From NCBI GenBank assembly GCA_023390055.1, contig JAEWDP010000018.1, forward strand, positions 1-38,808: a stretch of DNA of 38,808 nucleotides, given 5' to 3'. Every line of letters starts with the position of its first letter. Positions within the stretch are counted from its first letter, which is position 1. The position numbers were made by a program, and so were the translations under genes. The DNA is from Pseudomonadota bacterium (GTDB taxonomy: Bacteria > Pseudomonadota > Alphaproteobacteria > Rhizobiales > Rhizobiaceae). The notes beneath the pieces are model-generated. The model did no database searches. It saw only the letters and a list, made by a program, of their open reading frames with translations, and had not been told where the DNA came from. Shown here piece by piece: positions 8,442-16,123 of the stretch.

Positions 8442-9170
8442 CTAGAGATTGTGAAGCTTGTATTTTGCTATGAGCGGGACGAGTGCATCATGTGCATGCT
8501 GCCTGTGCAGACGAGCGGCCCTGCTTGCGATGGTCGGCTCGCCCTTTTCGATTCCGTCGATGATTTCAAGATGTTCTCCAGACGAGGTGACTGGAAGGGG
8601 CCGCAGGTTCAAAGTGAACATCCGGGCGCGATGAAGCTGGTCGGCGACAGTGCCGGCCATCCGCATGAGACGGCGATTGCCACTCAATTCGACGAGTGAC
8701 TGGTGAAACGCTTCGTCCGAAGCGGCCCAACGTTGCAAGTCATCATTGTCGAGTGCGATCTCCATATCCTCAGTGGCTTTTTTCAATGTCGCCACCACAG
8801 CTTCGCGTTGTGGCGGGGGAAGTTGTGCAAGCCTTGCCGCCGCTGCTCCTTCAAGGGCGATGATGACTTCATAGATCTCCTCGATGTCTGCTGGAGATAG
8901 CGAGCAGATTATAATGCCCTTCTTCGGCAAGATCCTGACAAGGCCATCTTCCTGAAGGCGCGCCATGGCTTCGTGAACAGGGGTCCGGCTCATCCCGAGC
9001 TGTCGGGCGATCTCGATTTCGGCTGCCTGATATCCTGGTGGAAAGACATTGGACCGAATGGCGTCCCGAATGGCGTTATAGGCCGCAGTTACCCGCCCGG
9101 CGCTCCCGCTTTCGGGGCCGATGGAATCAACTGTCGATGGCCGGGGAGCCAATGCAGTACGATCGGTCAT
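8442..9170 (-). CDS. GntR-family regulator, FCD subfamily
   Basis: 242 aa. Residues about 25-90 form the winged helix-turn-helix: AYNAIRDAIRSNVFPPGY, then IEIARQLGMSRTPVHEAMARLQEDGLV. The rest is an all-alpha FCD effector domain with the D-x-x-FHQSL and the H-x-x-I-x-x-I-x-x-G pattern (DEAFHQSL, GEHLEIIDGI) and scattered His that usually bind metal and an organic acid. The start at 9170 is chosen because AGG sits six bases before this ATG; the frame also opens at GTG 9191. It is divergent from the transporter/catabolic operon, with a perfect 12-bp palindrome between them, so it is the probable local repressor. Confidence 0.9.
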   Translation of the reverse strand: MTDRTALAPRPSTVDSIGPESGSAGRVTAAYNAIRDAIRSNVFPPGYQAAEIEIARQLGMSRTPVHEAMARLQEDGLVRILPKKGIIICSLSPADIEEIYEVIIALEGAAAARLAQLPPPQREAVVATLKKATEDMEIALDNDDLQRWAASDEAFHQSLVELSGNRRLMRMAGTVADQLHRARMFTLNLRPLPVTSSGEHLEIIDGIEKGEPTIASRAARLHRQHAHDALVPLIAKYKLHNL

Positions 9171-9260
9171 CTTCATCCTCGTCAATCCCACATGTCGTTG
9201 GAACTGGTTATAGCCTCACCGAAACAGGTTGACAAATGAATGAGCAAGAATAAATTTATC

Positions 9261-9272
9261 CTTGCATGCAAG
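9261..9272. promoter_or_regulatory. Candidate GntR operator, palindrome CTTGCATGCAAG
   Basis: A perfect 12-base palindrome lies in the 158-base gap between the divergent gntR-type gene and the substrate-binding protein gene, 57 bases upstream of the latter. FCD-type GntR regulators commonly bind short palindromes with TTG/CAA half-sites, and the location fits an autoregulated divergent promoter. No convincing -35/-10 pair can be assigned, though AT-rich sequence (AATAAATTTAT) lies just before it. Confidence 0.45.
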
Positions 9273-9328
9273 ATAGCATGGCAGGAATTTAGGACAGCAT
9301 TCACTCAAGCATCGGGAGGACTACCGGA

Positions 9329-10297
9329 ATGAAACGACTACTTCTGGCGGCGACAACAGCAATGATCGCGACATTTGCGACATCATCGATTGCGCAAGAG
9401 AATTACCCTGACAAACCCATCACCATCATGGTCCCGGCGGCAGCAGGTGGACCAAGCGACACGGTTGCACGTCTTGTTGCAGAATCGATGGGCAAGACAT
9501 TGGGCCAGCAGGTGCTCATCGAGAATATGGGCGGGGCTGGAGGATCGCTGGGATCTGCGACCGTCGCACAAGCTGAACCCGACGGCTATCGGTTGCTTCT
9601 CTATCATATCGGTGTCGCAACATTTGCAGCGCTCTACCCGGATCTGACGTATACGCCGATCGAAGACTTTTCGAGCGTTGGCCTCATCACGGAAGTGCCA
9701 ATGACGATCGTTGGCCGCAAGGATCTTGGTCCGACGAATTTCACCGAGCTTGCCTCCTTCATCAAGGAAAAGGGCCAGGCCGTGACCTTTGGTACTGCCG
9801 GAACCGGGGCTGTATCCGACCTGTGCGGACGGCTGTTGCAAGATGGTCTTCAAACGCAGTTCACGGTGGTTCCCTACAAGGGCACCGGGCCCGCAATCAC
9901 AGATCTGATGGGTGGACGTATCGATCTGGTCTGCGACCAGACCACCAACACGATGACCCATATCAAGTCAGGGGACCTCGTTCCATATGCTGTGACGACA
10001 TCGTCACGCATCGAGGCTTTGCCAGACTTGCCGACGGTGGCCGAGAGCGGGATCGACGGGTTCGAACTGAGTGCATGGCATGCGCTATGGGCTCCGATGG
10101 GTACGCCTGAGGCAATCCGTAACAAGCTGTCGGAAGCCTTGCAGGCTGCTCTGAAGGATCCGGTGGTCATCGAGCGCTTCGCGAGCCTTGGTACAGCACC
10201 TGTGTCTGCGGATCAGGCAACGCCGGCGGCCCTTGACGCCAAGTTCAAATCCGAGGTGGAGCGACTGACCAAGCTTCTCGAAGGCTCATCGAAATAA
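9329..10297 (+). CDS. Tripartite tricarboxylate transporter substrate-binding protein (TctC/Bug family)
   Basis: 322 aa periplasmic binding protein. The first 22 residues are a signal peptide (MKRLLLAATTAMIATFATSSIA, cleaved before QENYPDKP). The mature protein opens with YPDKPITIMVPAAAGGPSD, the conserved Bug/TctC ligand loop, and later has GGAGGSLGSATVAQAEPDGY, another family signature. It would deliver a carboxylate to the TctA/TctB membrane complex encoded 1.2 kb downstream. GGGAGG lies before the ATG. It is the first gene after the divergent GntR gene, and a GC-rich hairpin directly follows its stop, probably lowering downstream expression relative to this abundant protein. Confidence 0.94.
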   Translation: MKRLLLAATTAMIATFATSSIAQENYPDKPITIMVPAAAGGPSDTVARLVAESMGKTLGQQVLIENMGGAGGSLGSATVAQAEPDGYRLLLYHIGVATFAALYPDLTYTPIEDFSSVGLITEVPMTIVGRKDLGPTNFTELASFIKEKGQAVTFGTAGTGAVSDLCGRLLQDGLQTQFTVVPYKGTGPAITDLMGGRIDLVCDQTTNTMTHIKSGDLVPYAVTTSSRIEALPDLPTVAESGIDGFELSAWHALWAPMGTPEAIRNKLSEALQAALKDPVVIERFASLGTAPVSADQATPAALDAKFKSEVERLTKLLEGSSK

Positions 10298-10303
10298 TGG
10301 CAT

Positions 10304-10324
10304 CGGGCGGCGTCTGGCCGCCCG
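10304..10324 (+). terminator. GC-rich hairpin after the binding-protein gene (attenuator-like)
   Basis: Eight-base perfect stem CGGGCGGC/GCCGCCCG with a 5-base loop, followed by T-rich TCACTTCTTCT but no true T-run. It sits seven bases after the stop codon of the binding protein. Intercistronic stems at this place in solute-importer operons usually stabilise the upstream message or cause partial termination. Confidence 0.55.
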
Positions 10325-10392
10325 TCACTTCTTCTGACGGTTGATCATTTTATGACAATCATTCCTCTCATCACTCAATAATCGAGACTGAC

Positions 10393-11469
10393 ATGCGCGA
10401 GTACAAGATTGCTGCCATTCCCGCCGATGGTATCGGGCCAGAAGTTATTGCCGCCGGGCTCCAGGTTCTGGAAGCGCTTGCGCAACGCAGTGGGGACTTC
10501 AAGATCCATACAGAAACGTTCGACTGGGGATCGGACTACTACAAGAAGCACGGGGTCATGATGCCATCTGATGGGCTGGAACGGCTCAAGGAATTCGATG
10601 CCATCTATTTCGGCGCAGTTGGCGCCCCGGACGTGCCGGACCACATCACGCTCTGGGGTTTGCGTCTGCCGATCTGCCAGGGCTTTGACCAGTATGCGAA
10701 CGTTCGGCCGACAAAAATTTTGCCAGGTATTACACCGCCGCTGCGCAATTGCGGACCGGGCGATCTGGACTGGGTCATTGTTCGCGAGAACTCGGAAGGC
10801 GAATATTCCGGTCATGGCGGCCGTGCTCATCGAGGCCTTCCCGAAGAAGTCGGGACCGAGGTGGCAATCTTTACCCGTGTCGGCGTGACCCGCATCATGC
10901 GCTATGCGTTCAAACTCGCGCAATCGCGTCCCCGCAAGTTGTTGACAGTGGTCACCAAGTCCAATGCTCAACGTCATGGCATGGTCATGTGGGACGAGAT
11001 TGCAGCAGAGGTTGCAAAGGAATTTCCGGATGTAACCTGGGACAAGATGCTGGTTGACGCCATGACCGTGCGGATGACCTTGCAGCCGCAAAGCCTGGAC
11101 ACGATTGTCGCGACCAATCTTCATGCGGATATTCTCTCAGACCTTGCTGGTGCACTGGCCGGCAGTCTTGGTGTTGCACCGACAGGAAACATTGATCCGG
11201 AGCGGCGTTATCCATCCATGTTCGAACCGATCCATGGGTCGGCATTCGATATTACCGGAAAGGGGATTGCCAATCCTGTTGCGACATTCTGGACAGCAGC
11301 CCAGATGCTGGAACATCTTGGCGAGAAGGACGCGGCGGATCGTCTGATGAATGCGGTCGAGCGGGTAACCGAGGCCGGGATACTGACCCCCGATGTCGGA
11401 GGAACCGCGGATACAAAATCGGTGACCGAAGCCGTCTGCAACGCAATAGCTGGCTCCAACATCCTTTAG
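10393..11469 (+). CDS. ttuC: Tartrate dehydrogenase/decarboxylase-type beta-decarboxylating dehydrogenase
   Basis: 358 aa, isocitrate/isopropylmalate dehydrogenase superfamily, tartrate dehydrogenase branch (TtuC/DmlA-like). Visible motifs are the start KIAAIPADGIGPEV, the substrate loop LRLPICQGFDQYANVRP, RENSEGEYSG, the catalytic Lys in VTKSNAQRHG, Asp ligands in MLVDAMTV and NLHADILSDLAGAL, and the NAD loop FEPIHGSAFDITGKGIANP. Members oxidise tartrate or D-malate with NAD and can release D-glycerate or pyruvate plus CO2. With the glycerate kinase downstream the tartrate-to-2-phosphoglycerate route is plausible. The exact substrate (L-, meso- or D-hydroxyacid) cannot be read from the sequence. 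Confidence 0.9.
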   Translation: MREYKIAAIPADGIGPEVIAAGLQVLEALAQRSGDFKIHTETFDWGSDYYKKHGVMMPSDGLERLKEFDAIYFGAVGAPDVPDHITLWGLRLPICQGFDQYANVRPTKILPGITPPLRNCGPGDLDWVIVRENSEGEYSGHGGRAHRGLPEEVGTEVAIFTRVGVTRIMRYAFKLAQSRPRKLLTVVTKSNAQRHGMVMWDEIAAEVAKEFPDVTWDKMLVDAMTVRMTLQPQSLDTIVATNLHADILSDLAGALAGSLGVAPTGNIDPERRYPSMFEPIHGSAFDITGKGIANPVATFWTAAQMLEHLGEKDAADRLMNAVERVTEAGILTPDVGGTADTKSVTEAVCNAIAGSNIL

Positions 11470-11508
11470 GTCGTCAATTCCAAAGAGATGAAGGACAGGG
11501 AGGAGACC

Positions 11509-11976
11509 ATGTCGACATTCGAAAAGAAAAGCCGGCAGAATGTATTTGCCGGCCTCATCTTCCTGGCGATTGCTGCCCTGTTTGCCATCCAGGGCATGCG
11601 TTACGATCTTGGGACCTTGCTTCAGATGGGGCCGGGCTTCTTTCCGGTCGTGCTTGCAGGCATGCTGGGTATCCTTGGCGTTGTGGTTTTCATCGCGGGT
11701 ATCCGGCAGTCGCCCGAGCCCGTGGATGGTCCAGTTGCCTGGCGTGCAATCGTGCTCATCTGTCTTGCCCTGGCGATCTTTGCAGCCGGTGCTCGCGCTC
11801 TGGGCCTGGTTCCTGTCGTTTTGTTGTGCACGTTCCTGACCGCCATGGCCTCGCAAAAGAATTCGGTGGTTTCAGCGGCAATCATGTCGGCGGTGATGGC
11901 TGCACTTTGTTATCTCATATTCAAGGTAGGCCTGGCAGTGACCCTGCCGACCATCGGTCCGTGGTTCGGGATTTGA
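11509..11976 (+). CDS. tctB: Tripartite tricarboxylate transporter small membrane subunit TctB
   Basis: 155 aa with four hydrophobic segments, the usual size and topology of TctB. The region LGTLLQMGPGFFPVVLAGMLGILGV carries the family's MGPGFFP motif after the first membrane helix. The start at 11509 is chosen because AGGGAGGAG lies just before this ATG, although the frame opens earlier at 11488. The stop is 10 bases before tctA. It forms the inner-membrane complex with TctA. Confidence 0.92.
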   Translation: MSTFEKKSRQNVFAGLIFLAIAALFAIQGMRYDLGTLLQMGPGFFPVVLAGMLGILGVVVFIAGIRQSPEPVDGPVAWRAIVLICLALAIFAAGARALGLVPVVLLCTFLTAMASQKNSVVSAAIMSAVMAALCYLIFKVGLAVTLPTIGPWFGI

Positions 11977-11986
11977 GGTACGCGTG

Positions 11987-13495
11987 ATGATGGACCTCAT
12001 ATCAAATCTTTCGCTCGGTTTCGAAACCGCCCTGACGCCCGTCAACATCGTCTGGTGTTTCGTTGGTGTTCTTCTGGGGACCCTGGTCGGTGTTCTTCCC
12101 GGCATTGGGCCCACGGCGACCATTGCCATGTTACTGCCGATCACCTTTACCTTTTCGCCCGTGACATCGCTGATCATGCTGTCGGGGATCTATTATGGTG
12201 CGCAGTACGGTGGTTCAACCACAGCCATCCTGATCAATCTTCCAGGAGAAAGTTCGTCCGCTGTCACTGCAATCGACGGCTATCAGATGGCGCGCAAAGG
12301 ACGGGCCGGCCAGGCCCTGGCAACCGCTGCATTGGGCTCATTCTTTGCCGGCTGTGTTGCGACAATGCTATTGGCAATCGCAGCGCCGCCGCTTGCCTCG
12401 GTTGCCTTGCGATTTGGCGCTCCGGAGTATTTCGCGCTGATCGTTCTCGGTCTGCTGGTCTCGATCTCGCTTGCGCATGGCTCGGTCGTCAAAGCGCTCG
12501 GCATGATCGTGATTGGCCTCCTGTTGGGCACGGTTGGCCAGGACATCTATACAGGCCAGGAACGCTATACTTTCGGGCGGCTCGAATTGTACCAGGGGAT
12601 CAATTTCGTCTCGATCGCCGTCGGTGTCTTCGGCGTTTCCGAAATCTTCCGCAATCTTCAAAACGAACAGGCACGTGAAGTCGGTGTGAAGCATGTGTCC
12701 AATCTCTGGCTGAGCAGGGAAGATTTCCGCCGCATCATCAATCCGGTATTGCGGGGTACGGTCCTTGGCTCATTGCTGGGTGTTCTGCCCGGTGGTGGTC
12801 ACGTCCTTTCATCTTTTGCCAGCTACTCACTGGAAAAGAACTTCTCCAAGACACCGCAAGAATTCGGGCATGGAGCAATTGAAGGTGTCGCCGGGCCGGA
12901 AAGCGCCAATAACGCTGCCGCGCAGACATCCTTCATTCCACTTTTAACCCTTGGCATTCCGGCGCATCCGGTCATGGCGCTGATCATCGGGGCGTTCATC
13001 CTGCAGGGCATTACACCTGGCCCCGAAGTCATTACGAGCCAGCCGGCATTGTTCTGGGGCATCATTGCCTCGATGTGGATCGGCAATCTGCTGTTGGTTG
13101 TGTTGAACCTGCCCTTGATCGGGCTGTGGGTAAAAATGCTGACGATCCCGTATCGGATGCTGTTCCCCGCAATTGTCATCTTTGCGTCCATTGGTTGTTA
13201 TTCGATCAACAACAATCCGTTTGACGTCTATGCCATCATTGTTGCGGGCCTTCTGGGATATGTTCTGATCCGTTTTGGGTGTGAGCCGGCCCCTTTGCTT
13301 CTCGGTTTCGTCCTTGGGCCACTGCTTGAAGAACATCTTCGCCGGGCGATGATCATCTCGAGAGGTGATGCCACCGTTTTTGTTACCAGTCCGATTGCCG
13401 CCTCGTTGCTTGCGATCGGATTCGCGTGCATCATAATCGCATTGATACCCGCCATTCGTTCAAAGCGGGACGAAGTCTTTGTCGAAGATGACTGA
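11987..13495 (+). CDS. tctA: Tripartite tricarboxylate transporter large permease TctA
   Basis: About 502 aa with roughly ten to twelve membrane segments. The hallmark GVLPGIGPTATIAMLLP (around residues 28-45), YYGAQYGGSTTAILINLPGE, and the second-half repeat GVLPGGGHVLSSFASY together with TLGIPAHPVMALIIGAF are TctA signatures reflecting its internal two-fold repeat. ATG at 11987 is preferred because GAGGT is seven bases upstream; GTG 11984 and ATG 11990 are alternatives. It drives secondary uptake of a carboxylate captured by the binding protein. A strong hairpin follows the stop. Confidence 0.95.
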   Translation: MMDLISNLSLGFETALTPVNIVWCFVGVLLGTLVGVLPGIGPTATIAMLLPITFTFSPVTSLIMLSGIYYGAQYGGSTTAILINLPGESSSAVTAIDGYQMARKGRAGQALATAALGSFFAGCVATMLLAIAAPPLASVALRFGAPEYFALIVLGLLVSISLAHGSVVKALGMIVIGLLLGTVGQDIYTGQERYTFGRLELYQGINFVSIAVGVFGVSEIFRNLQNEQAREVGVKHVSNLWLSREDFRRIINPVLRGTVLGSLLGVLPGGGHVLSSFASYSLEKNFSKTPQEFGHGAIEGVAGPESANNAAAQTSFIPLLTLGIPAHPVMALIIGAFILQGITPGPEVITSQPALFWGIIASMWIGNLLLVVLNLPLIGLWVKMLTIPYRMLFPAIVIFASIGCYSINNNPFDVYAIIVAGLLGYVLIRFGCEPAPLLLGFVLGPLLEEHLRRAMIISRGDATVFVTSPIAASLLAIGFACIIIALIPAIRSKRDEVFVEDD

Positions 13496-13507
13496 GGCAA
13501 TGCGAAT

Positions 13508-13533
13508 GCCAGCCTTCCTGCACGAAGGCTGGC
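13508..13533 (+). terminator. Stem-loop between tctA and the glycerate kinase gene
   Basis: Perfect 10-base stem GCCAGCCTTC/GAAGGCTGGC with a 6-base loop, 12 bases after the tctA stop. There is no T-run, so it is more likely an mRNA-stabilising or partial-termination element than a full terminator. The next gene starts 41 bases later in the same direction. Confidence 0.5.
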
Positions 13534-13573
13534 CCGGACTGGATTGTGGCGTTGAAGGACTAGCCGGTAACAG

Positions 13574-14848
13574 ATGACAGAAATGCAATGGAGTGACCGC
13601 AGCATACGCAAACTGCTTCGAGACATGTTTGATGCCGCGGTGGCGAGCGCCAGCCCCAAGGATGCGATCCCAAGGTATCTGCCTGAACGTCCAAAAGGGC
13701 GATGTGTTGTCGTTGGTGCCGGGAAAGCATCAGCGGCCATGGCCGCAGCCCTTGATGCGGCATGGCCGGATGTCGAGCTTGAAGGTGTCGTTGTCACACG
13801 CTACGGTCACGCAGTTCCGTCAGGGCGCATCAAGATCATTGAGGCCTCTCACCCGGTCCCGGATGAGCGAAGCGTCGTGGCCGCCACCGAGATATTGGCG
13901 GCGGTGCGCGGCCTGGGCCCGGACGATCTCGTCGTGGCTCTGATTTCCGGTGGCGGTTCGTCGCTCCTTGTTTCGCCTGCCGGCGCCATGACACTCGTTG
14001 ACAAGAAGGCGGTCAACCAGGCGCTTCTGGCAAGTGGGGCGACCATCTCCGAGATGAATACCGTGCGAAGGCATCTTTCCGGGATCAAGGGCGGTCGCCT
14101 GGCAAAGGCAGCCCAGCCGGCGCAGTTGGTGACATTGATCATCTCTGATGTTCCAGGAGACAATCCGTTGGATATTGCTTCGGGCCCGACCATTGTCGAC
14201 CTGACAAGCAAGGAAGATGCGAGAAACATCGTTGCCCGTTACAGACTGAACCTCCCGGATACGGCGCATGAGGTTCTTCAAGGCGCCGAGGATCCGAGGC
14301 TTAATGACCAGATCGGAAGGATCCAGCTGATTGCCACCCCGGCAATGGCGCTCGATGCTGCTGCAGAGGTTGCACGGCGACATGGCGTGACACCGCTTGT
14401 CCTGGGTGATGCACTTGAGGGTGAAGCGAAGGAACTTGGACGGGTTTTGGCAGGCATTTCCATGTCGGCAAAAACGCGTGGCCTTCCGATCAAGGGTCCG
14501 GCCGTACTTCTTTCCGGTGGTGAGGGCACCGTCACATTGGGGGATGCGCGCGAAGGTCGTGGAGGACGCAACACTGAATTCCTGCTGAGCCTGGCCCTCC
14601 AATTGAAAGCCATGGACGGTATCTGGGCAATCGCTGGCGATACAGATGGAATCGATGGCATCGAGGACGCAGCCGGTGCCATGATTTCGCCAGACAGCCT
14701 CAACCGCATGAAGGAAAAAGGTGTAAATCCACGAGAGGCACTTGATGCGCACGACAGTTATACGGCGTTCAAGGCAATCGACGATCTGATCTTGATCGGG
14801 CCAACCTTGACGAACGTCAATGATATTCGTGCAATCATGGTTGTTTGA
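13574..14848 (+). CDS. ttuD: Glycerate 2-kinase (type II, MOFRL domain; TtuD-like)
   Basis: 424 aa. The N-terminal DUF4147-type domain shows VVVGAGKASAAMAAAL, the SHPVPDERSV region, LISGGGSSLL and MNTVRRHLSGIKGGRLA. The C-terminal MOFRL domain (about 310-420) shows LSGGEGTVTLG, GRGGRNTEFLLSLAL and AGDTDGIDG. The family phosphorylates D-glycerate with ATP, giving 2-phosphoglycerate. Older databases call the tartrate-operon member (TtuD) hydroxypyruvate reductase. Placed after the TctA gene and with a tartrate dehydrogenase in the same operon, it would pass glycerate carbon into glycolysis. Confidence 0.93.
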   Translation: MTEMQWSDRSIRKLLRDMFDAAVASASPKDAIPRYLPERPKGRCVVVGAGKASAAMAAALDAAWPDVELEGVVVTRYGHAVPSGRIKIIEASHPVPDERSVVAATEILAAVRGLGPDDLVVALISGGGSSLLVSPAGAMTLVDKKAVNQALLASGATISEMNTVRRHLSGIKGGRLAKAAQPAQLVTLIISDVPGDNPLDIASGPTIVDLTSKEDARNIVARYRLNLPDTAHEVLQGAEDPRLNDQIGRIQLIATPAMALDAAAEVARRHGVTPLVLGDALEGEAKELGRVLAGISMSAKTRGLPIKGPAVLLSGGEGTVTLGDAREGRGGRNTEFLLSLALQLKAMDGIWAIAGDTDGIDGIEDAAGAMISPDSLNRMKEKGVNPREALDAHDSYTAFKAIDDLILIGPTLTNVNDIRAIMVV

Positions 14849-14994
14849 CGCATTCCGGAACTTGTTTTCAGGCAGGGCCGGTCGATAGGAATGGCATATG
14901 TTTAAGCTCGTGATCGCACACATTTCTGGTCAACCGGCTGCCAGCGTCGCCAGTGATGTTCGACAAAACGAAAAAGCAGCGTGGTGTGATAGAA

Positions 14995-15999
14995 ATGTGC
15001 TCCGAAATTAAAGTGCCAGAACCTGACCTGCTGGCACGCGCGACAGAATTCCTGTTGTCGCACGGGCTGAACGCGCCACAGGCAAAGTCGCTTGCAACGA
15101 TCCTTGTTGCGGCGCAGCGTGATGGAAGCTGGTCCCACGGTCTCCAACGTCTGCCCGGCACGTTGGACACGATGGCTCACCCCAGGTTCAACAAACTGGC
15201 GGATCCGCGGCTTGAGGACCTGACGCCGGCTGTGGTCCGTGTCGACGCAGAGTTCGGCTTTTCTTGTCTGGCGGCCGAACGCGGCGTTCCGGCTCTGATC
15301 GAGAAGGCAAAACGGATCGGAATTGCACTGCTTGCCGTGACGAACGGCTTTCACTCGACTGCCTTGTGGCCGATGGTTGAACGTATTGCGAACGCCGGGC
15401 TTGTCGGCCTCTCCATGAACCCGACCCATGCATGGGTTGCTCCGGCAGGTGGAACAAGAGGCTTGCTCGGCACCAATCCGCTCGCTTTTTCATGGCCGCG
15501 CGAGAACAAGCCCCCTTACGTCTTCGACTTCGCAACGTCTGCGGCATCACGTGCAGATATTGCCATGCACAGAAACTCCGGCGCGGTAATCCCCAGTGAC
15601 TGGGGACTAAACATCGACGGAGAGCCTACCAACGATCCAGCGGAAGTTCTTGCAGGTGCGATGCTTCCGTTCGGCGGGCACAAGGGCTCGGCGATTGCGA
15701 CGATGATCGAACTGATGAGCGGGCCTCTCATCGGGGATCGCACCAGTCGACAATCGCAGGATTTCGACATGGCGACGAGCGCTGCTCCTTGTCACGGTGA
15801 ATTGCTGGTCGCTTTCTCGCCCGAGATCATTGGTGGAGCGAAAGCGAAAGACAATGCCGAAGCGGTTTTTGCTGGCTTTTCCGCCCAGGATGCGCGGTTG
15901 CCGGGCGATCGCCGCTACAAGATGCGTAATAAAAGTGCGCTTGAAGGCATCACGGTTTCCAGCGCATTGCTGGAACGAATTCAGACTATGAGGGCATGA
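14995..15999 (+). CDS. Ldh2-family NAD(P)-dependent oxidoreductase (malate/lactate dehydrogenase, pyrroline-2-carboxylate reductase group)
   Basis: 334 aa of the Ldh2/malate-L-lactate dehydrogenase family, which is unrelated to classical Rossmann-fold LDH. Motifs: SHGLQRLPGTLDTM (catalytic His after the N-terminal helices), NGFHSTALWPMVERIANAGLVGLSMNPTHAWVAP, and GTNPLAFSWPRENKPPYVFDFATSAASRADI, the typical G-T-N-P-x-A and D-x-A-T-S motifs. GGHKGSAIATMIEL follows. Relatives reduce delta1-pyrroline-2-carboxylate, 2-oxoacids or sulfolactate. The ATG at 14995 fits the usual family N-terminus; the frame extends to 14953 without a ribosome site. It is placed directly before aconitase X, a pairing known from 3-hydroxyproline breakdown. 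Confidence 0.85.
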   Translation: MCSEIKVPEPDLLARATEFLLSHGLNAPQAKSLATILVAAQRDGSWSHGLQRLPGTLDTMAHPRFNKLADPRLEDLTPAVVRVDAEFGFSCLAAERGVPALIEKAKRIGIALLAVTNGFHSTALWPMVERIANAGLVGLSMNPTHAWVAPAGGTRGLLGTNPLAFSWPRENKPPYVFDFATSAASRADIAMHRNSGAVIPSDWGLNIDGEPTNDPAEVLAGAMLPFGGHKGSAIATMIELMSGPLIGDRTSRQSQDFDMATSAAPCHGELLVAFSPEIIGGAKAKDNAEAVFAGFSAQDARLPGDRRYKMRNKSALEGITVSSALLERIQTMRA

Positions 16000-16123
16000 T
16001 CCGGGCCTCGACAAAGTCCGCCACGACACGCCTATATGGTTGAACCGGATAAACCACGTTCATCTAGCCAGGATACGATCCAGTGCCTGGCTCTTCCGTC
16101 AGCTTTTGCCTAAGGTCAATGTC

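Noticed and set aside
13820..14923. A 367-codon minus-strand frame opposite the glycerate kinase gene
   Set aside because: No recognisable motifs, and the plus-strand kinase explains the region.
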